Assembly (NCBI GenBank): GCA_009739215.1 | Contig: VSJF01000005.1 | Coordinates: forward strand, 1,488,001 to 1,552,000 | Source: Floccularia luteovirens | Taxonomy: Eukaryota > Basidiomycota > Agaricomycetes > Agaricales > Squamanitaceae | DNA: 64,000 bases | Direction: 5' to 3' | Shown: piece after piece, positions 35,049 to 47,528 of the stretch | How the letters are laid out: the number at the start of each line of letters is the position of its first letter | Numbering within the stretch: the stretch's first letter is position 1 | The notes under the pieces: model-generated | Told to the model about the DNA's origin: nothing | Database searches by the model: none | Seen by the model: the letters and a program-made list of their open reading frames with translations, nothing else | Position numbers and translations under genes: made by a program

Positions 35049-38000
35049 ATGCCTCCTCTTCTTTATCTTTTTGCTCTCGTATCTGCGTTCTTAGCCGCAT
35101 GTCTAGCAGAGGTTGTCACTATCCGCCCTCCCCAAGGGAAAGCCCTTGTTGAGCGAGCAGAGCCGCCCGTCTTTAGACCTCCCATATCTGACAGCAAGCC
35201 CGACCTCACACAGGACCTTGATCTCCTCGACACTGTCTTGGTAGCTTCGGTAGATGGCAAGTTCCATGCTCTCAATCGCACCTCAGGACACAAATTATGG
35301 TCAATGTCGTCTTTCGCCACAACTACAAGTGTATCTGCTCCTTCAGCGCTTGGCCCACTAGTCCGCACTAGTCATGTTGATTTCGATCCAGACGTTGATG
35401 ATGAACAGGAGCTATACATAATCGAGCCTCAAACTGGCGACATTTATGTGATGTCGTCTTCCAATAGTCCTCTGCAGTTATTCCCATTCTCCATGTCCGA
35501 ACTTGTGGACTTGTCTCCCTTCAGCCTGCCAGGTGATGAAACAGGTCGTGTCTTTGTTGGAAGAAAGGAGACGTCACTAGTTGTTTTAGAATTGGAAACA
35601 GGTAAAATAAAAGCTACGATCAGCGCGGAGTGCCCTTGGATACCCTCTGATGAACCTCTGGATGACGAAGAAGTAGACTTGGATGAATTGGAAGGCAGCA
35701 AACCTCAAGTTTCAGCACCCACTGAAATTTACATTGGACGGACAGGTAAATTATTTTCTAGTTATCCCGCAATATGTTTTACTCACACAGGTCGTAGATT
35801 ATCACATATCTATCTACTCTCAAGCTCCCACGCGCCGTTCCAACACCCCACAGCTTCCTATTCAAAACCTTTCTTTCTCCACTTACGGGCCGAATAACAA
35901 AGACAACTATCTGCAATCCTTTTACCGACGTACTAAGGACAATATGTATGTTCACAGCCTACCAAATGGAGAAGTTCTTTCCTTCAAAACCAAATCCCCA
36001 AACGACAATTCAGGCTCCCAAATTTCCGGCAGTGAGATGTGGGGAAGTAGTTTCAGTGCTCCAATGTTGGTGTTCTTGATCACGACCATATTCTCACGCT
36101 GACAACTATATTCAGCGTGGCCGTATTTGATATCTTGCGCAATGATACGACCACGTATTCTGGTGGTCAGCATACCTTTGTGCTTCTGCAGCCTCGACCA
36201 AGTCTTAATGAGATTATCCATGATCTTTCACGTAATCCTGGGTCATCCCGTCCCCCCCATTCGGACTCTGCTTTTGTGGGAATGGTTACCGAGACTGGAA
36301 GTTTGTACGCCATGAGTCCGAACCGTTTCCCTCTGGTTGCCTTTGGGAGCACAGATGGTTCCACAAAAGGTCGCCTTATAGATTCTTCTGTTGCTCCGGA
36401 TAACGGTCAGAATGATCCAACTGGTGTCGATGAGATTACTCGTGCGAGGAAGGCTAGGCAACAAGCAGAGAGTAGAGACTGGGTCGATTGTAACTCGAAG
36501 CCTGGTGACAGACGATGTTTGACTGGTCATAGGGTAATGGAAGGTGGCGGTAGAGAAAGTCGAGCAAGAAGACTATTGGACGGTCCAATGGGCGAAAGTT
36601 TCCATCCCGTGAGTTCAAAGCAAGATTCCGAGGAGCAGGATGGCGCCGGCATTAATGAAAGTAGACGTGACCCTGCTCCAAGTGGTGCAGAGGAGTCAAC
36701 CGAAAAACCGAAGGCGACCAAGTGGGAGGCAACTGCGATTTCAATGTTAGTTGGAATAGCGTCAATTTATATGGCTTTCAAGAAATTCCGCAGTAAAATC
36801 TCGCCGAAGTTGGTTACCGATACCACTCCCTCTCCCTCGAAGATTGAAGTAATCGAGGCAACCCCAATTGACAAGGCAATATCACCCCCTGAAGTCACCC
36901 CAACACTGGTTGAGATACCCCGACGGAATTCAGTGGAAGAAAAGAAAGAACAGTTTTCTGTGGACGAAGGGGAGGATAGTGAACGGGATGTAGAAGGAGA
37001 GGGAGACCCAACGGCTACTCCTGGGAAACGGAAAAATAGGAGAGGAAAAAGGGGAAAGAAGAAGAAGGTCATGATTGTGCCTCCTGACGGAAATGAGGAC
37101 GGAGATGGAGAGAAACAAGAATTAAATGGGTCGCCGAAGCCAGTTATTGTGGATCCGGTATCCCCTCCTGCAACCCCAGGACTAGTTTTCGAATCATCTC
37201 CAAAACCTGTCACCACTAATGCATCGACATCTTTGGTTGTATCCGATACTATTCTTGGTAAGTTTCTCTAATGAAACTCGGAAATAGTCCTTACACTAGT
37301 TTTGCTAGGATTTGGATCGCATGGTACTGTTGTCTACCAAGGGTCATTACAAGGTCGTGCAGTGGCCGTAAAACGCCTCCTTCAAGACTTTGTCACCCTT
37401 GCTGCCCGTGAGGTCACTATCCTGCAGGAGAGTGATGACCATCCAAATGTCATTCGATACTACTACCAAGAAGCCCAAGGGAATTTCCTCTATATCGCAC
37501 TGGAGCTGTGTCCCGCTTCTTTGGCAGATATCGTAGAGACTCCTGATCGCGATCAATGGCGTGACATCGCTATATCATTCGACCCTAAGAGAGCCCTGAA
37601 ACAGATTACAAGTGGGCTTAAGCATTTACATGCACTCAAACTCGTACATCGTGACATCAAACCCCAAAATATCCTTGTAACGACCGCCAAAGGTGTTAGT
37701 TCGAATGGCAAGCCCAACTACCGGATGTTGATTTCGGATTTCGGACTTTGCAAAAAATTAGATGTCGATCAAACCAGCTTTTTGCCGACCGCACACGGAG
37801 CGATGGCAGCAGGGACTGTGGGGTGGCGTGCCCCTGAAATCCTTCGAGGAGAAGTGAAGCTTGATGATGTCGGAGACGATAGTTCGTTATCATCGCGAGG
37901 GAGTGTGTCCACCGTGAATGGGAACTTCGCCACCATCGACGGGGAAACCGACGAGACTGACCAAGTCTGTGGATATATTTGCTCTGGGGTGCTTGTTCTA

Positions 38001-38730
38001 TTATACCTTGACGAGTGGGGGACATCCGTTTGGAGATAGGTTCGAGAGAGAGGTTAATATTATGAAAAATGCTAGTAGTTTGGATGGACTACTGAGATTT
38101 GGAGAGGAGGGTACTGAGGCTGTTGATCTTATAACCAAAATGCTTAACCCGGAGGCATCTCTAAGGTATGTGTTCAGTTTTAATCATACCCTGGAGTTGT
38201 CCTTACAGTAAAATAGGCCGGACACAACGACATGTTTACTGCATCCATTCTTCTGGGACCCTGGTCGTCGATTAAACTTTTTGCAGGATGCCTCCGATCG
38301 CTTTGAAATCATGTGCCGTGATCCAAAAGATCCCAATTTACTTGTCTTAGAGAAAGATGCATTCAACATAGTTGGGAACGACTGGCAATCTCGACTTGAC
38401 AAAGTTTTTCTGGAAAACCTTGGTAAATTTAGAAAATACGACAAAAAATCAGTTCAAGATCTCCTACGTGCTCTTAGAAACAAAGCAAGTCAATCTTTTT
38501 TTATTCCTTAGTAATTTTCCTGACTGGTATTCCACTGTCTATAGAAACATCATTATCAAGACCTCCCAGATTATGTAAAGCGACACCTTGGGCCGATGCC
38601 TGAAGGATTTTTGTCGTATTTCACCCGGCGATATCCAAAACTCTTCATGCATGTACACTCTGTTATCAAGGACACTGGATTGCGGAGCGAATCAATGTTC
38701 CGTTCATACTTTGAGCTCCCAGACTCATGA
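35049..38730 (+). CDS. IRE1: IRE1 ER-stress sensor kinase/endoribonuclease, apparent frameshift in kinase insert
   Basis: Signal peptide (MPPLLYLFALVSAFLAACLA), lumenal beta-propeller-like sensor region (LLDTVLVASVDGKFHALNR, RTSGHKLWSM), a transmembrane helix (ATAISMLVGIASIYMAF, about 36730-36780), a Lys/Arg-rich linker, a kinase domain and a KEN RNase domain. Kinase landmarks: LGFGSHGTVVYQG, AVAVKRLL, HRDIKPQNILV, ISDFGLCKKL, GTVGWRAPEI, SVDIFALGCLFYYTL. RNase landmarks: LQDASDRFEIM, DWQSRLDKVF, FRKYDKKSVQDLLRALRNK and the C-terminus YFELPDS. IRE1 senses unfolded ER proteins and splices HAC1-type mRNA. The frame shifts by one base between RGSVSTVNG and KPTRLTKSVDIF at about 37915-37945, with no credible intron that keeps both conserved sides. 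The end at 38730 fits the homologous C-terminus. Confidence 0.9.
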
Positions 38731-39519
38731 GTATATCTACCCTCATGATTACTATCACTGCCATATCTTTGTCGAGTATTGAAATTAATATAGTATCAGC
38801 ATCATATTTATATCACCGCCCACCTGTACTATGTATCATTGTGTTTTATATAAAAATTTCATACACCACTGCAATTCACTCAGAATTCATTGAAACCTTT
38901 TGTAATGCTGCGATGACAGTCGACTATTATGCAATCGGATTGTTGATTATTGTTATTTTTTCAGGATAAAGAGCTCCAGACCCAATAACAACACAACACA
39001 TCATTGAAGCTGAAGTATGACTGGTCCTGCCAAGTACAGCCTACTTAAAACCAAAACGACTCTTGATGGTCCTGAGAATCACCCTCCAATGACAATCAGA
39101 AATCCTATATGTGGGCTTAAGGAACTTCACCCGTGATGATGGAGTATATCTATACGTGGTAGATGGCCGACTTAACTCACGCGTCAAGACAATAGCGTTA
39201 TTGTTCTGATGAATACATTTGGAAACTTGGATGTAGGATGTAGGTCTTCTAATTGTTTGTTGTTACACCTCCCGACAATAGCTTATGCTTGATCACATTA
39301 ACAACTGTAAGATAAAGGATGGAGCTCAAATGAAGCTCAGGGGTTAAGGTGTAAGAACTGTTCGTTTTTCTTCTCTCTTTCTCTCCCGACTCGTCGGTAC
39401 ATATCTTGCTGAGCTGTCCAAAGCTCTTTGGGTTGTGAGCTGGTATAGCTTCGACGTGCTTGAAGCCTCTCTAGTGTCCTCCACCAGTTCGTCGACCCAA
39501 ATAACCTCTCATACTTCCT
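38731..39519. other. intergenic region, no gene seen
   Basis: About 790 bp between the IRE1 stop and the F-box gene. Small frames (38727-38969 +, 39540-39337 -) have no domain. The first 250 bp are AT-rich, as expected for a 3' UTR/terminator. Confidence 0.45.
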
Positions 39520-41436
39520 ATGCCAATGGCCATCTCTCATGACTCCGAAAACCCAGCCCGTCCATTCATTATACCACGTCTGAAAAATACGGCAGTACGT
39601 CTACGTGAAATATCCTTATTCATTCATCCTAACTAACCAAACAAATACTAGACCTCATTTCTTCGTTTTCCTTCTTCGTCACAGATCCCCAGACACCATA
39701 ACAGCCTCCAACCCGCATCTAATCTACCCCAAAATATCCTAGTCAAGATATTTCTCATATGTGCGCGGTCACAGACAGATGCCACGAACTGGCCATGGGT
39801 CTCAGTATCGTATGTCTGCTCTTCATGGCGAAATGCAGCGATCGGATGCCAAGACTTATGGCGTTTCATTGACTTTTCACATCCTAAATGGACCTCCATT
39901 TCTTTACGACGAGCAAAGTCGACACCTGTTTGTATTGTGACCAACGTCCATCAGCATAATGTCCTCCAAATCCGCCGAGTTCTTCAACTAGCGCATCAGG
40001 TTCGGGAGATACACCTTGTATCATCTAATGTCAACATACAACCCCTCTTAGAAATCCTAGCGCACCCTAATCCCGCTCTGGTTTCACTCATTGTCGACGT
40101 CAAAGTCAAGACTAGCGATCCTTGGTCCTATGAACCGCTTACGTTTCCTACAGGCGGTCCCCAACTCTCCAGCCTACGATATATGAAATTGTCTAATGCT
40201 CCATTCTATATACTCACCAGCCGTTGCACGCTGCTGACACACCTCCACTTGCAGGATATCCCTCCTGCCGAACGCCCGACGGGCCAAGAGTTTCTCAAAA
40301 AGTTTGGCGGCCTAAAGCATCTTCAGAGCCTTACCCTTGACAATGCATTTCCTATAATCTCTAGTGTGGATGAGGAGCCAGTTCAGCATGTTAAATTACC
40401 TTCTTTGACAGAACTCAAGCTCTGCGGTTCCATCGAAGAGATTACATTCATTCTTCAGAGACTCATCATCCCACCCACTTGCAAACTCACTTGCAATGTC
40501 ACTAGCTTTTACAACCTCACTGCCCATCTTTGGAATATGACCCAAGCACTCAGTGTCCATTTGTGGACTGCTGCGGAGCTTAAACCTGCAAAAGTGATTG
40601 TGATTACAGGATACGAGGAATCGTACAGATACCACCATGACACATCCCATAACCCTGACTATCGGCAGACACTTCGCATTCGTGCATACGCCGCCAATGA
40701 CGTAGAGGGATACCCCACCTTTGATATGAGTTTAGGCGGCTCTAAATCTCAATCAACCGATGAATTCATAATATTAACCCTCACGGCAATCTGGAAAGCT
40801 CTTTCCTTGTCACAAGTGCACACCCTTGCTCTTCAGGATGTTGACGTCATTACCCATAAATCATGGAGTCAGTTTCTTCGCACCCTACCATCACTCCGCG
40901 TATTGGATATTAGCGGTCAGGCTGCTCCTTCGGGCCTTGTGTGGGCATTATTGCTCAATGCGCGATCGCATGCCATGGGTGATGAAGAAGCGCAACAGGT
41001 ACTTGTGCCTAGGTTGTTTGATGTGTACCTGCATGACATGAACTGTTCTACTGGGGGATACATGGTTTCGTCATCTTTCGCATCTGTCCCCATCAACACA
41101 TATACAAACCTCGATGACTCTGGTTTCCTCGACGTTCTATCCCAATCCTTACTGGAAAGGTCTCGATTCGGTTTACGCCTGCGTAGCTTTTCCATTGCGA
41201 ATAGTGAAAGCGTATCTCCGAAAGTTGTACAAGATACCCGAGGCGCTGTGGCAAACCTCATATGGGATGGTAAAGGCATGATCAAACCTCCTGTGCAGAT
41301 GAGAAATGGGATGCGATTGGCACCTCAACCGGAGAAAGTTCCCGAGAATGAAGTGAAATATAGGAAAGTGTGGATGTTGGAACCTTCCCCACTGCGACAC
41401 TACCACCGGCTGCGCATGCTTTTGGAAGGAATTTGA
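39520..41436 (+). CDS. F-box protein of the agaricomycete type
   Basis: Two exons (39520-39594, 39652-41436) sum to 1860 nt, giving 619 residues. The F-box lies near residues 45-95: LPQNILVKIFLICA, VSYVCSSWRNAAIGCQDLWR and FIDFSHPKWTSISLRRAKS. The next segment is organised in irregular leucine-rich stretches (LSSLRYMKLSNAPFYIL, LTHLHLQDIPPAE, LKHLQSLTLDNAFPI, LPSLRVLDISGQ), typical of basidiomycete F-box proteins with degenerate LRRs. F-box domains bind Skp1 to bring substrates to SCF ubiquitin ligases. Agaricomycetes hold large expanded families, so the substrate cannot be guessed. Using the later ATG at 39937 would lose the F-box, so the upstream exon is essential. Confidence 0.85.
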
Positions 41437-41849
41437 ACTATACGCAGAGATTTTTGTTATTGTCTTATGAACTGATACGATACTGCAAGTCTGGGACTTG
41501 CGTTTCCTCACTACAACATATGTAGTTTGGTAGTACATAGTCTGCATCACCATCATCGTCTGGCACGTCCTATGGCTATACATTGTATATCATGCCCACA
41601 CTTTTATTTATGTATTATTTGGATTACCTATTGAGCTATACCCTCTTTTTTAGCTTGATTGTAGTATTTCGTTCATAAACACAATGTTCACATTTAAATT
41701 ACTAGTCATTGCAAGTGTTCAAGTTCGCGCAACCTGTCTTTATTTATATCGCAAGGTGCAGACAAATAATTATCACATGATCGCAATAAGAAAGCCGCCC
41801 TCAACCATATGACGGCGATTGTATTTTTTTCACAAACGATAGTAATTCC
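41437..41849. other. intergenic region, no gene seen
   Basis: 413 bp of AT-rich sequence between the F-box stop and the JIP5 start. Nothing specific was seen. Confidence 0.5.
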
Positions 41850-43814
41850 ATGCCTGAATTCTCAGTCGGCGCTCAGATATTCGATGTTGTCTTTCATCCA
41901 AAGCGCTCAATTGTCTACACAGGTCTCTTGACAGGACATATTAAAGCTTTTTCATATGACAATCAAGGAAATCACAAATCTGTATTTTCCCTCCGCCCGT
42001 CTAAACGGTCGTGCCGAGGTTTGTCAATAAACTCGGACGGTGACAAACTTTACGCGGTGGGAAAAGCGAAAGCATTAAAGTACTCCCCTGCGCTTTAATG
42101 TACTTGACTTGATACTGAGCACGGTTATGAATTTCTAGTATTATAGATACTACTTCGGAAAGCATCGAAAAGCGGTCCGCAGCTCACGAGTGAGTTTGAT
42201 AATTAGTTGGCGTGAGATTATTCTGATGTCTCTAGTATCACCAAGTTCTCCCATAAATCGAGTGAAGAGTCTACTTCCTTGGCTTCTTGCTACTGGAGAT
42301 GATGAAGGTGTTATCAAAGTAAGTATTCGGAGTATCTTCATCATTTGTAATCTATTTATCAATATCTTACGTTCAAAAGCTGTGGGACCCAAGACAAAAA
42401 TCGTGTCTTCGGACATATACACAGCATTTCGATTATATTAGCGATTTTCTATGGTTAGAAGACAAAAAGCAACTTGTCGCTACAAGGTGAGGATCACCGC
42501 CGAGTGCATAAATTTTAATCCTGTGATTACAATGATTCATGGTCAAAACAAATGTGCTGCAGTGGTGACGGCACTTTGTCAGTGATGGATGTGCGTTCAA
42601 AAAAGCCCGAGCCTATTGCTCAATCCGAGGATCAAGAAGATGAATTACTTTCAATCGCTAGTATTAAAAGGTGTGTTTCCATAACTATTCGATCGCACCA
42701 TTTCGTTGGGCGTGGATTCATTAGAATTTATGTTGTCGCTTTGGCGAGACAGCGTGGTATTGGACAACTACCAACACACTACATATGTGAAGGCAAAAAA
42801 AAAAGGATCTCACGATGGGTCACAATTTAAATGGTGCCCAAAACAAAATGTTAAAGCTTAACCGCAGTTGATACCAATCGTTGCTTCTGCGTTTTATGTC
42901 TTCTGCATTCGAATATTTCCGACGACAACCATGATCTCACGCTAACCTATTTATGTTTTAGCGGTTCGAAAGTTGTGGTGGGAACCCAGATCGGTATACT
43001 GTCAATATTCAATCGTAGCAGTGGGTGGGGTGATTGCGTGGACCGTATTCCAGGGTGCGTAATCGGATGTCTTGGGACATTTATCTTCGTATTTGTTCAT
43101 ATATTCACATGATTTATGTGTAGACATCCTCTTTCGATCGATGCTATTTGTTCATTACCGCCTAATCTTCCAAATGTAGACACATCAAGCACAATTTTGA
43201 CAGGGTCTTCGGACGGTTATGTACGCGCTGTTCGGATATTACCGACAAAGATGTTAGGTATTGTTGCGGATCACGGGGACTGGCCCGTAGAGCGTATCGC
43301 TGTTGGAGGTGGGGAGCAAGATATGACGTTCGAAGGCGCAGCAGGGGGATCAAACCATATAGGCCGGGATTCGGACGCCCGTGATGATAATGAAGAACAG
43401 TCCGTGGAAGGACGGCAAAATGGAAGATGGTGGGTTGCTAGTGCTGGCCACGAGGATATGTTGCGGATGACAGACTTGGAGGAATTTTTCTCTTGTGGTG
43501 AAAGAGAAGCCCCAGAGTCTCAAGAGGAGCAAACAGGAGACACCCATCTCAGTAATACAGATGACAAACAGGATGAAGATAATGGGCCAGATCTTCGTCA
43601 GAACCTCGCTGAGATTTCTGATGGGGAAACAAGGGAGACCGAACCGGGCGAAACATCAAGCAGACAAGCGGATAGCGATTTGGACGAAGGCTTGCCGCAG
43701 GTTAAGAAAAGAAAGCGGCGTCTTAAAGAGAAAGATACCGGCTCTGAGACTCTGAAGAAGAACAAGGCGAAGAAAGTGGCTGTCGTGGATAAACATTTTT
43801 TCGACGATTTGTGA
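41850..43814 (+). CDS. JIP5: WD40-repeat ribosome-biogenesis protein JIP5 (WDR55-like)
   Basis: Multiple small exons. The N-terminus MPEFSVGAQIFDVVFHPKR begins the first WD blade. Later blades contain LLATGDDEGVIKLWDPRQ, SGDGTLSVMDVRSKKPEP, VVGTQIGILSIFNRSSGW and ILTGSSDGYVRAVRILP. The C-terminus is charged, with a Lys/Arg nuclear/nucleolar signal (VKKRKRRLKEKD), and ends VAVVDKHFFDDL, a hallmark of JIP5 proteins. Yeast Jip5 is a nucleolar protein needed for 60S ribosome biogenesis; human WDR55 has a similar role. Introns at about 42085-42139, 42191-42236, 42320-42379 and 42670-42960 join these segments. The complete fold needs all of them, so short unspliced frames are not separate genes. 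Confidence 0.87.
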
Positions 43815-44704
43815 AGCTGTATAACCGCCGTAAGCGAGACATGAAGTTCCTGGCTTCCAACCAAAGCGACTTCAGGTGTATTGTTGTTCCCTTCCACATG
43901 TTTCTCGTTAACGGGTTGGATGGATTTAGTAACACCGATGTACTTGCTATCACGCACCCCACTTGATAAGGTTGAACATTGCAAATTGATCAAAACACAT
44001 GCGACATTTACAATTGATATGGCGTAATCAATATGTTCTGGGTCATGTTAACTAGCAATATACTTGGCCCTGTTATACATATTTAAATGTGAAGCTCTTC
44101 TGGTGTGAGTTTTTGTTGTGCTTATTTAGTTCTAAAATGTGTTTCCGTATGTCGTATATGTGTCTCATGTGGTCTACGGGCGAGCAAGATAATTTCAAGC
44201 CGAGACTCTGACCGAAGCCAGTAAGTGTATGTCAAGATGCAAGGCCTTTTTCTCGCAATCGACGGTCGAGACAAGCGGTTAACTTGCATAAATAGCATTT
44301 GCGTGGAGTGACTAGAACGACCCCGAGTAAAGACAGATCGCCATGTTGACCCGATTACCTTCGCATTTAGGATCATGTATAACATACCCATATGAGGAAA
44401 GTCTCCGTTACCTCACGGTCTAACTCAGAGAAATCTTGAGAGCACCAAGTGCAAAACTATGTTGAACGTTGAACCGTTGACTGTTCGTATGGAGTAAAGT
44501 TTCTTTAACAACCTACAATTCCAACACTAAAATTTCAAGGTCCAATTCACGTGAACGACAGCCATAAGGCCGGATCTTATGCAGTGACCAAGTTTCCAAT
44601 ACACTCGCCAAGCGTCCCTTGCCTCTCCACTCTTCGCTTACAGGTGTTGCAACGTCAGCATTTCTTGCCTCTGTTCCTAATACTGAATCACCAACAAAGC
44701 TACA
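43815..44704. other. intergenic region, no gene seen
   Basis: About 890 bp between JIP5 and the aldehyde dehydrogenase. The palindrome TTCACGTGAA at 44546-44555 lies 150 bp before the ALDH start. Antisense frames here (44391-44122) lack domains. Confidence 0.45.
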
Positions 44705-47023
44705 ATGAAGATGATATCTAGAAGTTCGCGTTTGACGCGTACTCTACTTGTTAGTAGACATAACACTTCAACGCGCGCTTTATCTACCAGAGCCTCTACA
44801 ATTCTCTCTTCCGTAGGAATCTCTACAAGTGAGGAGGTACCTGGGGTATATGACGGGGAGTGGAAAGGTTCAGGGGAGTTACTTGCATCTACGTGTCCTA
44901 CTACGGGAGAGACACTTGCACAGGTGAAAACTGCTACTCCGCAAGAGCTTCATGAAGCACTGGAGCGGACCAAAGAGGCATATGTTCATTTTCGCAGTGA
45001 GTTTCGCGTTTGCTTCGTGATCCAACGGAAAGGGTTCATTTTATCTTTTGTAGATGTACCTGCCCCGCGTCGTGGTGAGATTCTGAGGCAAATCAGGGAA
45101 GCACTCGCAGCGAAGGTGCGTGACCCATCCAGTTAGGGTTACGAATACTTATGCATTTGATGGATTTGTCGTGCAGCGCGAGGACCTTGGTGCTCTTGTT
45201 TCCTTGGAAATGGGCAAAATACGGACTGAGGGGGTAGGAGAAGTTCAGGAATTTGTAGATATCGTAAGTTCGTTATTGCCATGCAACACAAGTGAAATTT
45301 GGTTTAACATTCTTTGGATCACAAAGTGTGATTATGCCGTGGGATTATCTAGAATGATGAATGGGAGAGTGGTCGCATCGGAACGCGCAGGACATTCAAT
45401 TCTTGAAGGTGGGGCTCCGCTACTTACCGTTCTCGAGATCATAACCAGCTGACATAAACCTTATGGAACTTCGTAGTCCCCAACCCACTTGGCGTTGTGG
45501 CGGTTCTGTCCGCCTTTAACTTTCCCGTTGCTGTATATGGATGGTATGTAAATTGTTAGGCGTATTATTCCCGTGACAGGATTGATTCATCAAACATCAC
45601 CAGGAACTTGGCGCTTTCACTTGCAGCAGGCAATGCGACTATATGGAAACCATCTCCCACGACGCCACTGTGCTCAATTGCGGTCACGAACATTGTCTCC
45701 CGAGTTCTCGAGAAAAATGGTATTCCTGGTGCGGTAGCTAGTCTTGTGACGGGTGGAAAGGACGCCGGAGAAGCTATTGTCCAAAGCGAAGATGTGCAGT
45801 TAGGTCAGAAGTACGATATTGTGAATTCTCAGACTCATCTGATTTTTCCAATTTGCAGTCTCTTTCACAGGTAGCGAGCGGGTTGGACGTATTGTCGGTA
45901 AGAATGTTATGTCACGGTTTGGAAAATCCATCTTAGAGCTTGGTGGTAATAACGGTATGCAAGGGAAAGATTCTTTGATGAGTAAAACCTGATTATTATA
46001 TCCAAAAAGCATCTATCATCATGCCGGATGCGGACTTATCGCTCGCTGTTCCTGCGGTGTTTTTTGGTGCGGTAGGAACAGCTGGACAAAGATGCACATC
46101 GACAAGGCGGCTCTATTTACATCGTGGTGTTGCCAACGAATTCCTACAGCGTCTACAGAAACTGTACGGCACTGTCAAACCCGCTGATCCACTTGTTGAG
46201 AGTACCTTACTGGGACCCTTACATACCCCTGCAGCTTGTGTTACTTACGATCAAGCAATTGAACATCTCAAATCTGTAGGCGCCGATATACTGATTGGCG
46301 GGAGGAGGTATGACGAGCCTCATCTCCAAAACGGAAATTTTGTGGAGCCCACAATTGCAGTCCCGAAATCTGCCAACCCAAGTGAACACCATTGGAAAAC
46401 AGAGACTTTTGCACCCATTCTCAATGTAGCCATTTTTGATGAGTTAGCCCAGGCAATTGAGTGGAACAACGCTGTTCCACAGGTGCTGTGAAATTCTCAG
46501 TCACAAAACGAAAAACCTAAATGTAGTATATTTTTAGGGTTTGTCAAGCAGTCTTTGGACGCGGGACATCAGAAATCTCGGCACTTGGATTGGACCCAAT
46601 GGTTCGGACACTGGAATCGTGAATGTGAGATTTCAAGATTCTTCCTTTCTTCCCAATGTACCAACTCGCAACTGCCTGACAGGTCAATGTGGGTACAAGC
46701 GGTGCTGAGATTGGTGCGGCCTTCGGAGGAAATAAGGTGGACTTTTGTTTTTTTTTAAACGGTTGCGATGAATTTTAATTCTGAAATAAATTTTACAGAG
46801 CACAGGATGGTAAGTTCTGAACAAGAAGTATTTTAAGCATGTTTACAATGTCTATCTCAGGGGCCGAGAGTCAGGCGGAGATGCATGGAAGCAATATGTC
46901 CGGTGGAGTGCATGCACAGGTATGAAAAGTTTAGAAGGGAAGATTAAGGAAGTTCTGACAGATGATCGCAGTTAATTTTTCAGATGAAGCACCTCTTGCA
47001 CAAGGGGTGAACTTTGGAAGTTA
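44705..47023 (+). CDS. ALDH7-type aldehyde dehydrogenase (antiquitin-like), probably mitochondrial
   Basis: About ten exons. The N-terminal 40 residues are rich in Arg/Ser/Thr without acidic residues ([18 protein letters not shown]), a likely mitochondrial presequence. Core motifs: [20 protein letters not shown] (cofactor and Asn active-site region), [39 protein letters not shown] (general base Glu), [16 protein letters not shown] (catalytic Cys), [11 protein letters not shown] and the C-terminal part [20 protein letters not shown]. The GGESGGD-type ending and spacing resemble ALDH7A1. That enzyme oxidises alpha-aminoadipic semialdehyde in lysine catabolism and detoxifies other aldehydes. The substrate here is inferred from family membership only. 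A CACGTG box lies in its upstream region. Confidence 0.88.
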
Positions 47024-47528
47024 AGATTCTCATGGGTTTAGTATAGTTTATGGATACTCCTTCTGATATGTGATCCGGAAGAAAAGTTATGTATAGTAGG
47101 AGTACAGACATTAGATCTACGGGTCGGGCAGAGACCGATTCGGGGATTAAAGTGAAAACGTGAGAACAGAAAGAAAGATTCAGGAAATTCAGAAAAACTT
47201 CACATTTGTATTCAACTGCCATCTTCGTGTCAATCCACCTGCGGAATCTTAACGGGGATGCATTCCTTCTATATTCTTGTTCGTAACCAATAATCCATGC
47301 TGTCTTCGAACATGTGGATAAGTTTGCATGTCGGCCAAGTGGGCTGTTTGAAATCCGGGATCAACTGATTAATCCAAATGCTAGCTCCGCGAAGCCCACT
47401 TCAAAAAGCCGAACTGTAAGATGCCATTTAATGACAATCATGTTTTTATATTGTACTGGTTTACAATCACACTAACCACCATTTAACACTTGGACTCTCA
47501 TTGTCCACACACCATCCCGAATCTCAAC
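47024..47528. other. intergenic region, no gene seen
   Basis: 505 bp between the ALDH stop and the next start. An antisense frame at 47222-46980 overlaps the ALDH end and is a shadow. Confidence 0.5.

Noticed and set aside
37302..37950. Programmed ribosomal frameshifting in IRE1
   Set aside because: No slippery sequence or downstream structure is evident, and fungal IRE1 is not known to use frameshifting. A sequence error or real indel is simpler.
39337..39944. Antisense frames around the F-box first exon
   Set aside because: They are opposite the F-box coding exon, whose domain match is clear.
44122..44391. 89-codon minus-strand frame upstream of the ALDH gene
   Set aside because: No domain, no splice partners, and composition like the surrounding non-coding DNA.
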